Part shown: positions 8,071-16,364 of the stretch, piece by piece
Position numbering within the stretch: the stretch's first letter is position 1
Layout: every line of letters starts with the position of its first letter
Origin: BOG-908 sp963850605
GTDB lineage: Bacteria; Pseudomonadota; Alphaproteobacteria; Acetobacterales; Acetobacteraceae
Length of the DNA: 64,000 nucleotides
NCBI GenBank assembly: GCA_963850605.1
Contig: CAWKLX010000002.1
Coordinates: 434,001 to 498,000 of the forward strand
Direction: 5' to 3'
Notes under the pieces: generated by a model
Told to the model about the DNA's origin: nothing
Seen by the model: only the letters and a program-made list of their open reading frames with translations
Databases searched by the model: none
Program-made: the position numbers and the translations under genes

Positions 8071-8220
8071 ATGCGGCACATGCTGATGGGCGGAATGCAC
8101 GGCGGGATGGCGGGCATGATGCTGGCCGGTATGGTCCGGCGCTTGGCTACGAAGCTGATCATAGGGGGATTACTGGTGGCGGTCGTGGTGCTGTGGGTGC
8201 GCCAGAGGCGCCGCCTATGA
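8071..8220 (+). CDS. Small Met/Gly-rich single-span membrane peptide
   Basis: 49 residues starting MRHMLMGGMHGGMAGMMLAG, then one strongly hydrophobic helix (LIIGGLLVAVVVLWV) and a basic tail (RQRRRL). This topology is typical of a single-pass inner-membrane protein. The ATG at 8071 has GAGGGGTGCTGG upstream. A GTG at 8026 overlapping the thioredoxin stop is an alternative. The Met/His-rich head could bind a soft metal such as copper, which would fit the thioredoxin next to it, but that is speculative. Its stop overlaps the next start (ATGA). Confidence 0.5.
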   Translation: MRHMLMGGMHGGMAGMMLAGMVRRLATKLIIGGLLVAVVVLWVRQRRRL

Positions 8221-8670
8221 ACCTGTTCGACAACAAAGGCACGCTGCAACTGATCGACGGCAACGTCAATTTTGTCGAGAACCTGACCCTGTTGTCCACC
8301 AACGCACCCTGCTCCTGCGCCGGCACAATGATCGCGACTGACGGCGGCGATGTGGCCGTCGAAGCGCTTGCAACCGGTGACACAGTGCTGACCGCGGGGG
8401 CATCTCTGCCCCTATCCGCTGGATTGGACGCCGCGTCGTCGCCAGCCGATCATGCGCTGATCCTGGCCAATGGCATGGCGGCCGAGACGTTTGTCGACAA
8501 CGTCGACCGCATGGGCTTCGAAAACTGGGCGGAGCACGAGGCGCTGTTCGGCACCGATGCCGCAATTGCCGAAAAGGCTCTTCCGCGCGCCAAGTCCGCC
8601 CGCCAGGTGCCTGCCGCCACCCGTGCCCGCCTGCTGGCGCGCCGGTCAGGATATAGCTGCCGCTGCATAA
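8217..8670 (+). pseudogene. Remnant of a Hint_2-domain protein
   Basis: From the ATG at 8217 the frame reads APCSCAGTMIATDGGDVAVE and LATGDTVLTAGA, the N-terminal half of a Hint (Hedgehog/intein) domain. It then jumps to PADHALILANGMAAETFVDN and GFENWAEHEALFG, the C-terminal Hint_2 block. The central part, about 80 residues in the family, is absent. After about 8660 the frame loses any family likeness, yet it stays open without a stop to 9065, running opposite to the gene at 8724-9674. Hint_2 domains in this bacterial group sit at the end of large repeat surface proteins. I read this as an internally deleted, truncated copy. Confidence 0.6.
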
Positions 8671-8723
8671 CCCGCCATACGCGGACAGCACGACCGGCCA
8701 GCCTGGGCTATCAGGCTGACTGT

Positions 8724-9674
8724 TCATGCTGTTCGTACATTTTTGGGCAGCGACCTGACCAGGTGGGTCAATTCCTCCATTGGCCCGGCCCAGTCGCCCG
8801 GGGCATGCTGCCGAAAAATGGTCGATGTCGGATACCAGGCGCTCGGCTGACCGGGTTCGGGCCAGCGCCAATCGGCGTCGTGTCGGAGCAACAGCACGGT
8901 CGGGCGCCCAAGCGCGCCGGCCAGATGGGCCACCATCGTATCGACGGTGATGACGAGAGAGGCAGCGCAGGCGAGCGCCGCGCTACGGACCACGTCCGGA
9001 TCGGAGTCGGCCGGGTTGAGGAAGGCCGGGTGGGTCGCCTCGGCGGCAGCCGGTCCGCGTTGTAGGCTTATCAACCGACGCCCAGCGACGTCGCACGCAG
9101 CCAGCAGGGCCCGCAAAGGGATCGAGCGCGCAGCATCCCAGTCGCCAGCCTGCCAGCAGAGAGCCAGCGCACCATCTTTCGGTTGCAAGGCGGGGCGCGC
9201 GGGACAGGAAAGGTAAGGCACACAGCGTGAGACATCGTCCGGCGTGGCACGCAGCATGTGCGCCAGCTCCATGATCTCGGCCGTGCACCGCCCGGGCGGA
9301 AGGGGCCCGGCAGTGTCGAACGCCACCAGCTGATCCACTCCGGGCAACTGGTGCAAGAGCGGGCACAGCTCCGGCTGGGCCTCCAGCGTCACATGCGCCG
9401 CGCGCCGCCGCAGGGCGGGCAGGAAGCGGGCGAAATGCAGGGTATCGCCCAGGCCATGGTAACAGCGCACCAGCACGTGCTGTCCGTCCGGCTTGGTGCC
9501 GTCCCACACCCAGCGAAGATGATATGGCAAGCGCGGGTCGTCGCACGTGGCAGGGTCGCGGGCGGCCAGCACGCGGTCGGCTATGTGCCAGGCGGCGGCA
9601 AAATCCTGGGCGCGCATCGCCTGAGTCCAGTCACGCGACTGAATCTCGCCGCGCACGCGGCCAGCATCGTCCAT
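8724..9674 (-). CDS. Glycosyltransferase family 9-like protein
   Basis: About 316 residues. The C-terminal half carries the GT9/heptosyltransferase-like nucleotide-sugar-binding pattern: ALCWQAGDWDAARSIPLRAL, then ITVDTMVAHLAGALGRPTVL and DWRWPEP with WYPT and IFRQ. The N-terminal third is helical and TPR-associated in appearance, followed by VRCYHGLGDTLHFARFLPAL. It probably transfers a sugar in the cytoplasm to a surface glycan or protein. I place the start at the ATG at 9674. The longer frame from 9752 overlaps the nhaA start and adds an Arg-rich, non-family-like extension. Confidence 0.75.
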   Translation of the reverse strand: MDDAGRVRGEIQSRDWTQAMRAQDFAAAWHIADRVLAARDPATCDDPRLPYHLRWVWDGTKPDGQHVLVRCYHGLGDTLHFARFLPALRRRAAHVTLEAQPELCPLLHQLPGVDQLVAFDTAGPLPPGRCTAEIMELAHMLRATPDDVSRCVPYLSCPARPALQPKDGALALCWQAGDWDAARSIPLRALLAACDVAGRRLISLQRGPAAAEATHPAFLNPADSDPDVVRSAALACAASLVITVDTMVAHLAGALGRPTVLLLRHDADWRWPEPGQPSAWYPTSTIFRQHAPGDWAGPMEELTHLVRSLPKNVRTA

Positions 9675-9750
9675 CAGGGTTCCCGATACTGTTGCTGGTG
9701 CGCGGCCACGGCGCAGGGTAACGCGGCACGGTCGAGCAGCAAGGGCAGGC

Positions 9751-10974
9751 ATGGGGCTGTTACCCGAGGTGAGGCGGACGGGGCTGGTCCGGCGAGTGGA
9801 CGCCTTCCTGGTGTTTCTGCGCAGTGAATCGGCAGGTGGCGTGTTGCTGATCCTGGCCTCGTTGGCGGCGCTCGCCTGGTCGAACTCTGCCGCCGCATCC
9901 GGCTATGCGTGGCTACTCGCTATTCGTGTTGGCGTGGGCAGGGCGGCACTGCCCGTGCACGCGGTCGTCAATGACGGGCTGATGGCATTCTTTTTTTTGT
10001 TGGCCGGGCTCGAGATACGCCGTGAGCTAACCACCGGTAGGCTGGCGAGTCTCCGCGCAGCGGCTGCCCCGGGCGTGGCGGCCCTGGGCGGCATGGCGGT
10101 GCCCGCGTGCATCTACCTGGCGCTGAACCACGGCCGGCCAAGCGCGCATGGCTGGGCGGTACCTGTCGCGACCGACATCGCGTTTTCATTGGCCGTTTTG
10201 CGGGTTCTGGGCAGGCGGGCGAGCCTGTCGCTTCGCGTGTTCCTGACCGCACTCGCGATCCTGGACGATCTCGGTGCGATCCTGGTGATTGCGCTATTCT
10301 ATGCAGCCGGCCTGTCGACCCCGGCGCTCGCCGGAGCGGCGGTGGTCTGCTTGGGTCTGTGGATGCTCGGCCGCAGCGGCGTGCGTGTTCTGTGGCCTTA
10401 TCTGCTGGGCGGGGCGTTGCTTTGGCTGCTGGTGTTGGAGAGCGGGGTCCACGCCACCCTTGCGGGTGTGGCGCTGGCCTTTCTAGTGCCTAGTCAGGCC
10501 CATGCTGGCCGGCCATCTGCGGCACAGGTGCTTGAAGAACACCTGTCGCCCTGGGTAGCTTACCTGATCCTGCCGGTGTTCGGCTTGGCCAATGCGGGGC
10601 TGCCATTTTCCGCGACCTCGGTCTCCGAACTGGTCTCGCCCGGGCCGCTTGGCGTGCTGCTTGGCTTGTTCCTGGGCAAGCAGGTGGGCGTGTTCTGCGC
10701 CACGATGATGGGGCGGCGCTTGGGCGTGCTGGCCCTTCCCGCGGGAATGGAGCTTCTGGACCTTTACGGCGCCGCGCTGCTCTGCGGTATCGGGTTCACC
10801 ATGAGCCTGTTTATCGGCGACCTGGCCTTCCGGGGAACGACGCTGTTTGGCGGCATCAAGCTGGCGGTATTTTGCGGCTCCCTGCTGTCGGCCTTAGCCG
10901 GGGTGACCATACTGGCCTGGGCCGCTCGGCGGCGTAGGACGGCTCAGGACAAAGACGACACCATCCCAGCTTGA
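9751..10974 (+). CDS. nhaA: Na+/H+ antiporter NhaA
   Basis: 407 residues with about 12 membrane helices. Hallmarks are FLRSESAGGVLLI near the N-terminus, VNDGLMAFFFLLAGLEIRRE, the ATDIAFSLAVL aspartate and AILDDLGAILVIALFY with the paired aspartates of the ion site, and the helix XI-like GIGFTMSLFIGDLAF. NhaA exchanges two protons in for one sodium out across the inner membrane. An AAGGGCAGGC ribosome site precedes the ATG. Its 3' end overlaps the convergent methyltransferase gene by about 80 bases. Confidence 0.95.
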   Translation: MGLLPEVRRTGLVRRVDAFLVFLRSESAGGVLLILASLAALAWSNSAAASGYAWLLAIRVGVGRAALPVHAVVNDGLMAFFFLLAGLEIRRELTTGRLASLRAAAAPGVAALGGMAVPACIYLALNHGRPSAHGWAVPVATDIAFSLAVLRVLGRRASLSLRVFLTALAILDDLGAILVIALFYAAGLSTPALAGAAVVCLGLWMLGRSGVRVLWPYLLGGALLWLLVLESGVHATLAGVALAFLVPSQAHAGRPSAAQVLEEHLSPWVAYLILPVFGLANAGLPFSATSVSELVSPGPLGVLLGLFLGKQVGVFCATMMGRRLGVLALPAGMELLDLYGAALLCGIGFTMSLFIGDLAFRGTTLFGGIKLAVFCGSLLSALAGVTILAWAARRRRTAQDKDDTIPA

Positions 10975-11739
10975 AAACGGCCGGGCGCCTGCTGTCCCCA
11001 TGCAAAGTCCGAGTGTTTCCGCCCAGCCCCGCGCATGCGCCAGACCCGCATCCGGCTCGCCGTAAGTGAGGTTCAGTATGGCCAGCGAGCCGCCCGGCCG
11101 CAGCGTTTTCGCGGCGGCCGCCACATGGGCGTCGGCCACCCCGGCCTGGACAAAATAGGGAAAGCTGTCCACCGCGAGCACCAGGTCCAGGCTGTCCGCC
11201 GGCAGGTTGGGCGGCCCGCCATCCGTCACCTCGAAGACTACGTTCGGCAGATGGCCGTGCCGCCGCCGCGCCTCGGCCACCATGGCCTTCGAGACGTCCA
11301 GCCCCAGGATATGCGTGCAATGCGGGGCCAGTGCGGCGGACAATCGCCCTATGCCACAGCCGAGGTCGAGCATCGCTGCATGGGGGCGCATGAACTCTCG
11401 CAGCCAGTCCACGATCTCGGCCGTGGCGTGGGCGAGCAAAGCGGGATCCCCCAGCGTGTAGGCGGCGACGCTGGCTTCCGGGGCGGCGCGCACCGCCCGA
11501 TCGAACATGCGGGCGATGGCTTGCGGGTTGGACGCGGCTGCGTGGTCCACAGAGGCGTCCCGCAGCATGGCGGCAAGCCGGTCCAGGCGGTCGAGGTTGG
11601 CATGGAACGCGGCCGAGAGGGGGGTGCCGCCAACAGTGTCGGCGATCTGCGCGAGGGATTGGCCGGCCAGGGCAAGGCGGGCCAGGGCGCCCTCGGCGGA
11701 GATGCGGCCCGCCACGAACTCTGCGACGGCGTCGTTCAT
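10894..11739 (-). CDS. Class I SAM-dependent methyltransferase, glycan cassette
   Basis: 281 residues. An N-terminal helical region of about 110 residues is followed by the methyltransferase fold: motif I MLDLGCGIGRLSAAL, acidic strand-2 end LGLDVSKAMV, motif II LDLVLAVDSFPYF and motif III LRPGGSLAILNL. The substrate is unknown. Its ATG overlaps the stop of the GNAT-like gene (ATGA), so translation is coupled, and it is the last gene of a leftward cassette. The 3' end overlaps convergent nhaA. Confidence 0.82.
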   Translation of the reverse strand: MNDAVAEFVAGRISAEGALARLALAGQSLAQIADTVGGTPLSAAFHANLDRLDRLAAMLRDASVDHAAASNPQAIARMFDRAVRAAPEASVAAYTLGDPALLAHATAEIVDWLREFMRPHAAMLDLGCGIGRLSAALAPHCTHILGLDVSKAMVAEARRRHGHLPNVVFEVTDGGPPNLPADSLDLVLAVDSFPYFVQAGVADAHVAAAAKTLRPGGSLAILNLTYGEPDAGLAHARGWAETLGLCMGTAGARPFSSWDGVVFVLSRPTPPSGPGQYGHPG

Positions 11740-12728
11740 GCGTCACGAAGAAAGCGGCGCGTGGCGTTGTGCCGGTCTGTGGCGCCCCAGGCATATTTGT
11801 AGGCTTCGGCACCGCGTAAAAAATGCAGCTCGCTTCGGCCCTCGGCGGCGGCCTGTTCGGCCAGTGCGGCCAGCAGAAGCGAGCCCGGGCTGCAATGGGC
11901 GTGGTCGGCGGCGAAGCCGCCCAGGTAAAGCATCAGCCGGTCCTGGGTGAGCAGGGCGACGCAGCCGGCCGCCGGTGTGCCCCCGATGCGCAGCACGGCC
12001 GCCCGCAGGGCGCCGTCGTCCAGCAGGCCAGGGGCGGCGGCGATCAGGGTCGCGCTTACCCGCGGGTCGGACAATACGCCGCCGGGTTCACCACGCGCCG
12101 TCCAGCGTGCCGTATGCATGTCCAGCACGCACCCCAGCACGCCGGCCAGGGTTTCGGGCACGGCCAGTTCCAGCGACCAGCCACCGGCCCGCTCCGCGCG
12201 ATGCCGGTTCATGCGCAATTTTCGATGTGAACTGGCGGGGACGCAGGTGCGCAGGTCGGCACCGGGCCGGGGCAATCCCAGCACGGGGCAAGGGTCGGCC
12301 GCGTGCAGCCTTGCCCGCCAGCCTAGCGGGGGCGTGCAGACGCGCAGCGGAGAGCCGGGTGGCAGGTCGATCAGGTCGCAGACCGTCACCTCTCCCGCCT
12401 GGGCAAGCACGGTCCCCAGCAGGCGTTCCGCGGCATCGCCGGGCGCGTCGGGCGCGATCAGCGCGTCCAGACAGTCGCTCAACCCGGCGCCCAGGGGCAG
12501 CAGTTTCCCTTCGTCCAGCACGTAGGCGGGTAGCAGGCCCGCCAGCACGCCATTCCGACGCAGCACGCCGATCGTCAGGCGCTGGCCGGCGAACTGCGAC
12601 CACCAGGCGAGCTGCCATGCGGGATGCTGGAAGGGCGTAGTGCCAGGCACGCGGCGCCATAGGGCGCGCCACGCGGGCGCTAGCGCACGGAGATCGGCCT
12701 CGGTGGTAATGCAATCTAGGTCGAGCAC
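11736..12728 (-). CDS. BioF2/CelD-like GNAT acyltransferase
   Basis: 330 residues resembling the Acetyltransf_6 (BioF2/CelD) group: an N-terminal half starting WRALWRRVPGTTPFQHPAWQ, a middle SSHRKLRMNRHRAER, and a C-terminal FLRGAEAYKYAWG that matches the family's conserved end (xG.e.YK..w). These enzymes transfer acyl or amino-acyl groups and often sit in exopolysaccharide clusters. It lies 2 bases after the GT4 gene and is coupled to the methyltransferase by an ATGA overlap, so all three are likely one operon. The donor and acceptor are not known. Confidence 0.78.
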   Translation of the reverse strand: MLDLDCITTEADLRALAPAWRALWRRVPGTTPFQHPAWQLAWWSQFAGQRLTIGVLRRNGVLAGLLPAYVLDEGKLLPLGAGLSDCLDALIAPDAPGDAAERLLGTVLAQAGEVTVCDLIDLPPGSPLRVCTPPLGWRARLHAADPCPVLGLPRPGADLRTCVPASSHRKLRMNRHRAERAGGWSLELAVPETLAGVLGCVLDMHTARWTARGEPGGVLSDPRVSATLIAAAPGLLDDGALRAAVLRIGGTPAAGCVALLTQDRLMLYLGGFAADHAHCSPGSLLLAALAEQAAAEGRSELHFLRGAEAYKYAWGATDRHNATRRFLRDA

Positions 12729-12730
12729 CG

Positions 12731-13786
12731 TCAGGCGGCTTGCGCGCGGCGTTCGGCGAGTCGGGCGTAGCGGTCGAGATAGGCGCCCACCATGCGCTCC
12801 AGTGAGAACCGCCTGCGGGCCACCTCGCGGCAGGTGTCGGGCGCGATCTCGCCGGTGCGGTGCATCGCGCCTGCCATTTCAGGGACGTCCTGCACGAGGA
12901 AACCGGTTCGTCCTTGCTCCACGATGCCGGCGAGCGCGCCGGCGGGATATGCCAGCACCGGCGTGCCGCAAGCTGCTGCCTCCATGGCGACCAGCGAGCT
13001 GGTCTCGGGCGCCAGGCTGGGGATCAGCACGCAGCGTGCGGCGGTGAGCAGGCGGCGTTTGCGCACGAACCCGGCCGGCCCGATGAAGCGCCGGGTCCTG
13101 TCCAGATACGGGGCGACCTCGCGGGCGAAATACGCCTGGTGCTCAGGGTAGGGGAACACGGCCCCGGCGATCAGCAGGGGCAATCCCGCGCGGTGCGCGG
13201 CTTGCAGGGCCAGATGCTGACCTTTTTCAGGGCAGATACGCCCCAGCATCAGCGCGAAGCCGCGCCGTGCATGCCGGGCGGTCAAGCGCGCCGTATCGAC
13301 CCCATTCGGGATGGGGGGCAGCAGTTTCGGATGAACCGGACACGTTTGGCCCTGATCGTCTGAAACGCAGGAAAGCCACAGATCTGGCCGGTTCGGCAGG
13401 GCCGGGTACCAGGCCGGCGGCAAGTGCAGGGTGGCCAATATCGGGGCGCCACCCGTGTCCGCCGGCAGGGTGTCCGGGAAATCCAGGCCGTGCATGTGGA
13501 CCACATCGACGCGTTCGTGCCGCAATGCGTGGCGCACCGCCTCCTGCGTCGCCGATCGGGCAGCCGCACGGTGCGCCGGCGTGGCGCGGGAGTCCGGATC
13601 GATGCCGGTGTCGATCAGACGTCCGGCTGCCTCGCTGCCGCGGCAGGCCACCACGATCGACCGGTGGCCGGAAACGGTCAACGCGTGGTCGAGCGTGGAG
13701 AGCATCTGCTCGGCGCCGCCCACGGCATCGGGCCCGACGGGTGCCAGCGCGTAGGCGACGCTCAGGATTGTGAGCGCGGGGAGCAT
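12731..13786 (-). CDS. Glycosyltransferase family 4
   Basis: 351 residues with two Rossmann-like halves. N-terminal: VGGAEQMLSTLDHAL and VDVVHMHGLDFP. C-terminal GT4 signatures: GFALMLGRICPEKGQHLALQAA, then FIGPAGF, and the E-x7-E donor motif in PETSSLVAMEAAACGTPVLAYPAG. It is a retaining NDP-sugar transferase acting at the cytoplasmic face, probably building a surface glycan. Its start is 13 bases from a MITE. Without the element it would lie 12 bases after the stop of the glycoside hydrolase gene, so it belonged to the same operon. Confidence 0.9.
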   Translation of the reverse strand: MLPALTILSVAYALAPVGPDAVGGAEQMLSTLDHALTVSGHRSIVVACRGSEAAGRLIDTGIDPDSRATPAHRAAARSATQEAVRHALRHERVDVVHMHGLDFPDTLPADTGGAPILATLHLPPAWYPALPNRPDLWLSCVSDDQGQTCPVHPKLLPPIPNGVDTARLTARHARRGFALMLGRICPEKGQHLALQAAHRAGLPLLIAGAVFPYPEHQAYFAREVAPYLDRTRRFIGPAGFVRKRRLLTAARCVLIPSLAPETSSLVAMEAAACGTPVLAYPAGALAGIVEQGRTGFLVQDVPEMAGAMHRTGEIAPDTCREVARRRFSLERMVGAYLDRYARLAERRAQAA

Positions 13787-13799
13787 GCCGGCCGGGAGC

Positions 13800-13905
13800 T
13801 AGAGCACCATCCGATCGAACGGAGTCGTTCGGTCGGACAAAGATGCTCGTCAAAACAAGGAGTTAGAGCTTGGTCCCTGAGCCAATGCGAACGGACCATG
13901 CTCTA
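13800..13905 (+). repeat. MITE-like palindromic element, copy 1
   Basis: 106 bases with ends TAGAGC and GCTCTA; each half folds into a hairpin. Copy 1 shares the core CGAACGGAGTCGTTCGGTCG and the second-half TAGAGCTTGGTCC with the copies at 38143 and, inverted, 22851 and 62960. Its last three bases (CTA on the plus strand) supply the TAG stop of the glycoside hydrolase. No coding capacity. Confidence 0.85.
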
Positions 13906-14832
13906 GCCCGCCTGGTGCAAGAGTTTTTCGAGCGCCGGTGCACGGCCGGGGGCAAAGCGGCGCAGCATGGTGGCGCAGAACTCCGCGAATTCCTCCGGGT
14001 GACTTGGCGGCGAGGTGTGGTGCGGCATCAACCCGCGACTTTCAGGTGTAAAGCAGAAGGTTACGGTTACGTTAAAATCTTCCAGCGCGCGCATTTGCCG
14101 GTCGAACCAGGCTTCGGCCCCGGGGCGCAGCCAGTCGGCCCAGCTCAGCCCCGTGCGCAGATAAGTGACGCCCATCTCGCGCATCTTTCGTACGGCGTCG
14201 TCCAGCCGGTGATCCTCGAAATGGAACCACTGGCAGATGCCGAGCTCTGGCGTATAGTTGGTGAAATGCCGCGCCGCCAGCTTGGGGCGCCCATGCTCGT
14301 CGTAGAGCCCCATGTGGAAATGGCGGTAGTAGGACGATCCCTCCGCCTCGCGATGACGCGTGGTCGCGGGCCAGGCAGCTGGCAGGTCGTAGAGGCTGTA
14401 CCAGTGGATGCGCGGGGCCGCACCCATCAGCAATTCGGCCGTGCGTTTAAGCCCCCATTCCTGGACTTCCTCGGCGCCGAATGTGGAAATGCCGACTTCT
14501 GAGACCCAGACGGGAAGTTTGGTAGTCCGCTGGATGGTTGCTAGTTTTTCCGGCCATTCGCCGATCGTCCAATGGTTCCAATCGAGCGGGAATCCGTGCA
14601 CGGCCACTGCGTCGAGATGTTCGAGCACCCCCCGCGCTTCGAGTATGCGCAGGAAATCCGGATCGATCGGCGACATGCCGCCCAGCACGCGCGGCAACCC
14701 CGGCAATTCGGCCGCGATCGCCTGGCCGGCGAGCTTGGTCATGCGCGCGAAGATTTCCCAGCCTGGGTCATTCTCGAAATCCCAGTGGGATTTGTTGTTG
14801 GGCTCGTTCCAGATCATCGCTGCTTCGATCAT
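13903..14832 (-). CDS. Clan GH-A glycoside hydrolase (beta-xylosidase/GH39-like)
   Basis: 309 residues. The start at 14832 (MIEAAMIWNEPNN) lies four bases after the stop of the methyltransferase; a longer open frame upstream is only its shadow. The WNEPN motif gives the clan GH-A acid/base glutamate near residue 10. The nucleophile is probably the Glu in VWVSEVGISTFG near 130. RIHWYSLYDLPAAWP and CQWFHFEDHRLDD follow. The fold seems to begin late, so the first strands of a full TIM barrel may be missing or divergent. It probably trims or remodels the glycan made by the neighbours. The stop codon is the TAG of a MITE end. Confidence 0.78.
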   Translation of the reverse strand: MIEAAMIWNEPNNKSHWDFENDPGWEIFARMTKLAGQAIAAELPGLPRVLGGMSPIDPDFLRILEARGVLEHLDAVAVHGFPLDWNHWTIGEWPEKLATIQRTTKLPVWVSEVGISTFGAEEVQEWGLKRTAELLMGAAPRIHWYSLYDLPAAWPATTRHREAEGSSYYRHFHMGLYDEHGRPKLAARHFTNYTPELGICQWFHFEDHRLDDAVRKMREMGVTYLRTGLSWADWLRPGAEAWFDRQMRALEDFNVTVTFCFTPESRGLMPHHTSPPSHPEEFAEFCATMLRRFAPGRAPALEKLLHQAG

Positions 14833-14836
14833 TTTT

Positions 14837-15604
14837 CTACGCGCCCCGTGCCGGATAGACCGCGCCGTATTCGCCTGGCTCGCGCCGCACATGGCGGCAG
14901 ATGAACATTTCTTCCTCTGGATGGCTGACGATCTCGTAGCCGGCGCTGCGCAGCATGGCGGCCGAGCAGGCGCGGTTGGGCGCCCACCAATTGGTGCAGT
15001 CATGCGCGTAGTCGTGCTCGATAAAATGCAGTTTCGGGTAGCCGGGATCATCGAAATGGTCCTGCTCACGGAATTCATAATCGGGCTTGACCTCGGTGAC
15101 CGCATTGCTGCCGCGCTGCATCGACTGGAATACCAGCAGATCGCGCGTGACGTGCTCGTGCACCAGGTCGAGCGCCAGCAGGGGATGGCGAAGATGATAG
15201 AGCACGCCGATGAAGAACACGATATCAAAACGTTCGGCCAGCGCGCCCACATCGTAGACCGACATGCGGAGGAACTCGATGCTCAAGCCTTCGACCTCGG
15301 CGGCAAAACGCGCCTGGTTCAGATAGTCCTCGTCGAAATCGATGCCGAGCACGCGGTCCGCGCCGCGGCGTTTCATTTCCATGGCGTAGAAGCCGCCATT
15401 GCAGCCGATGTCCAGCACGGTCTTGCCTGTCAGGTCGGCCGGGATGTCGTTCGCAAAGGAGCGCCACTTGACGGCCGGAAAATCACCCAGAAAATGGTCG
15501 GGTGCGGTATGCACCCCCCGCAGATTGAGATTGTGGAACCATGGCCCCAGCGATTCGGCACGCGCCCGGATCTTTTCCAGGGTCCATTCCGTCACGTCAC
15601 TCAC
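14837..15604 (-). CDS. CmoB-like SAM-dependent methyltransferase (DUF1698 type)
   Basis: 255 residues. The start is the GTG at 15604, which overlaps the stop of the nucleotidyltransferase gene. The N-terminus WTLEKIRARAESLGPWFHNL and the block VLDIGCNGGFYAMEMKRRGA with LGIDFDEDYL match the tRNA (mo5U34)-methyltransferase-like family. MSVYDVGAL and FFIGVLYHLRHPLLALD complete the fold. Members in sugar cassettes are not CmoB itself and probably methylate a glycan. I recall a TIGR04290-type subgroup that travels with glycosyltransferases; membership would need an HMM test. Confidence 0.82.
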   Translation of the reverse strand: MSDVTEWTLEKIRARAESLGPWFHNLNLRGVHTAPDHFLGDFPAVKWRSFANDIPADLTGKTVLDIGCNGGFYAMEMKRRGADRVLGIDFDEDYLNQARFAAEVEGLSIEFLRMSVYDVGALAERFDIVFFIGVLYHLRHPLLALDLVHEHVTRDLLVFQSMQRGSNAVTEVKPDYEFREQDHFDDPGYPKLHFIEHDYAHDCTNWWAPNRACSAAMLRSAGYEIVSHPEEEMFICRHVRREPGEYGAVYPARGA

Positions 15605-16358
15605 GCCCTGCAGTCTCCTGTTCCTGTGCCATCCCGGTATCGCCCAGCAAATGCACGGCTTGGCGATAACCGTGCAGCGTACCAACGTCCACATATCGCG
15701 TGCCGGCGCGCGATGCATGCGCTTCGCCGCCCTGCTCCAGCCAGGCATTGACCAATGTGCCGATATACTCGTCGGCGCAGTCGCGTGCTCGCCACAGGCG
15801 TTCCAACTCATGCAGCGTGCGGCCGGGCAGCTTGAAGGCGCCCCAGATCCACATCGTGCCGCTGTCGGGGGATTTGACGACCACGCGCTGCACGCGCCCC
15901 TGCGCGTCGGTCAGCACCCTATCGAAAAACTCCGGGTGGTCCACAGGGAACAGCAGGAAGGTGAAGCGGTCATCCGGCAGGTTCGCCAACGCATCGGCTG
16001 GGAACCAGATCGTGTCGGGCAGCCCGACCACCACGGGCTCGTCGTGCGGGATCAGCGGCAGCGCACGAAAGATCGCGTCGCACAGGCCGCGCGGCGCATC
16101 CTGGATGACATAGGCCAGCGCCACATCACCGATCAAGCCGCCGAAATACGTCAAAATATCCGATTTTTGCGGGGAGATGACGAAACACAGTTTTTGCACG
16201 CCGGCCCGGGCCATACGCTCGACGAGATACTCGCTGACGGCCCGCGGCCGTTCCACGCCATGCGCGTCCGTGCGGCTGCCGACCGGCAGAAGTTCCTTGG
16301 AAAACGCCAGTGGCTGGATTCGCGTGCCGTGGCCGGCCGCCGGAATGATGCCCCACAT
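15597..16358 (-). CDS. NDP-sugar nucleotidyltransferase
   Basis: 253 residues of the nucleotidyltransferase (RmlA/GalU-like) superfamily. The N-terminal nucleotide-binding motif is IIPAAGHGTRIQPLAFSKEL, with the conserved Arg and Lys. VVVGLPDTIWFP holds the metal-binding Asp, and the C-terminal RYVDVGTLHGYRQAVHLL matches the sugar-binding part. It forms a nucleotide-activated sugar from NTP and sugar 1-phosphate. It sits 6 bases downstream of the CgeB-like glycosyltransferase and overlaps the methyltransferase start, so it probably supplies the donor for this cassette. Confidence 0.88.
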   Translation of the reverse strand: MWGIIPAAGHGTRIQPLAFSKELLPVGSRTDAHGVERPRAVSEYLVERMARAGVQKLCFVISPQKSDILTYFGGLIGDVALAYVIQDAPRGLCDAIFRALPLIPHDEPVVVGLPDTIWFPADALANLPDDRFTFLLFPVDHPEFFDRVLTDAQGRVQRVVVKSPDSGTMWIWGAFKLPGRTLHELERLWRARDCADEYIGTLVNAWLEQGGEAHASRAGTRYVDVGTLHGYRQAVHLLGDTGMAQEQETAGRE

Positions 16359-16364
16359 CGCCGC

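Noticed and set aside
8670..9065. Continuation of the Hint-remnant frame
   Set aside because: It runs opposite to a supported glycosyltransferase gene and has no family likeness; I end the feature near 8670.
13800..13905. Reading the 106-bp palindromes as CRISPR repeats
   Set aside because: The copies are kilobases apart, in both orientations, without spacers or cas genes; they fit a mobile palindromic element.
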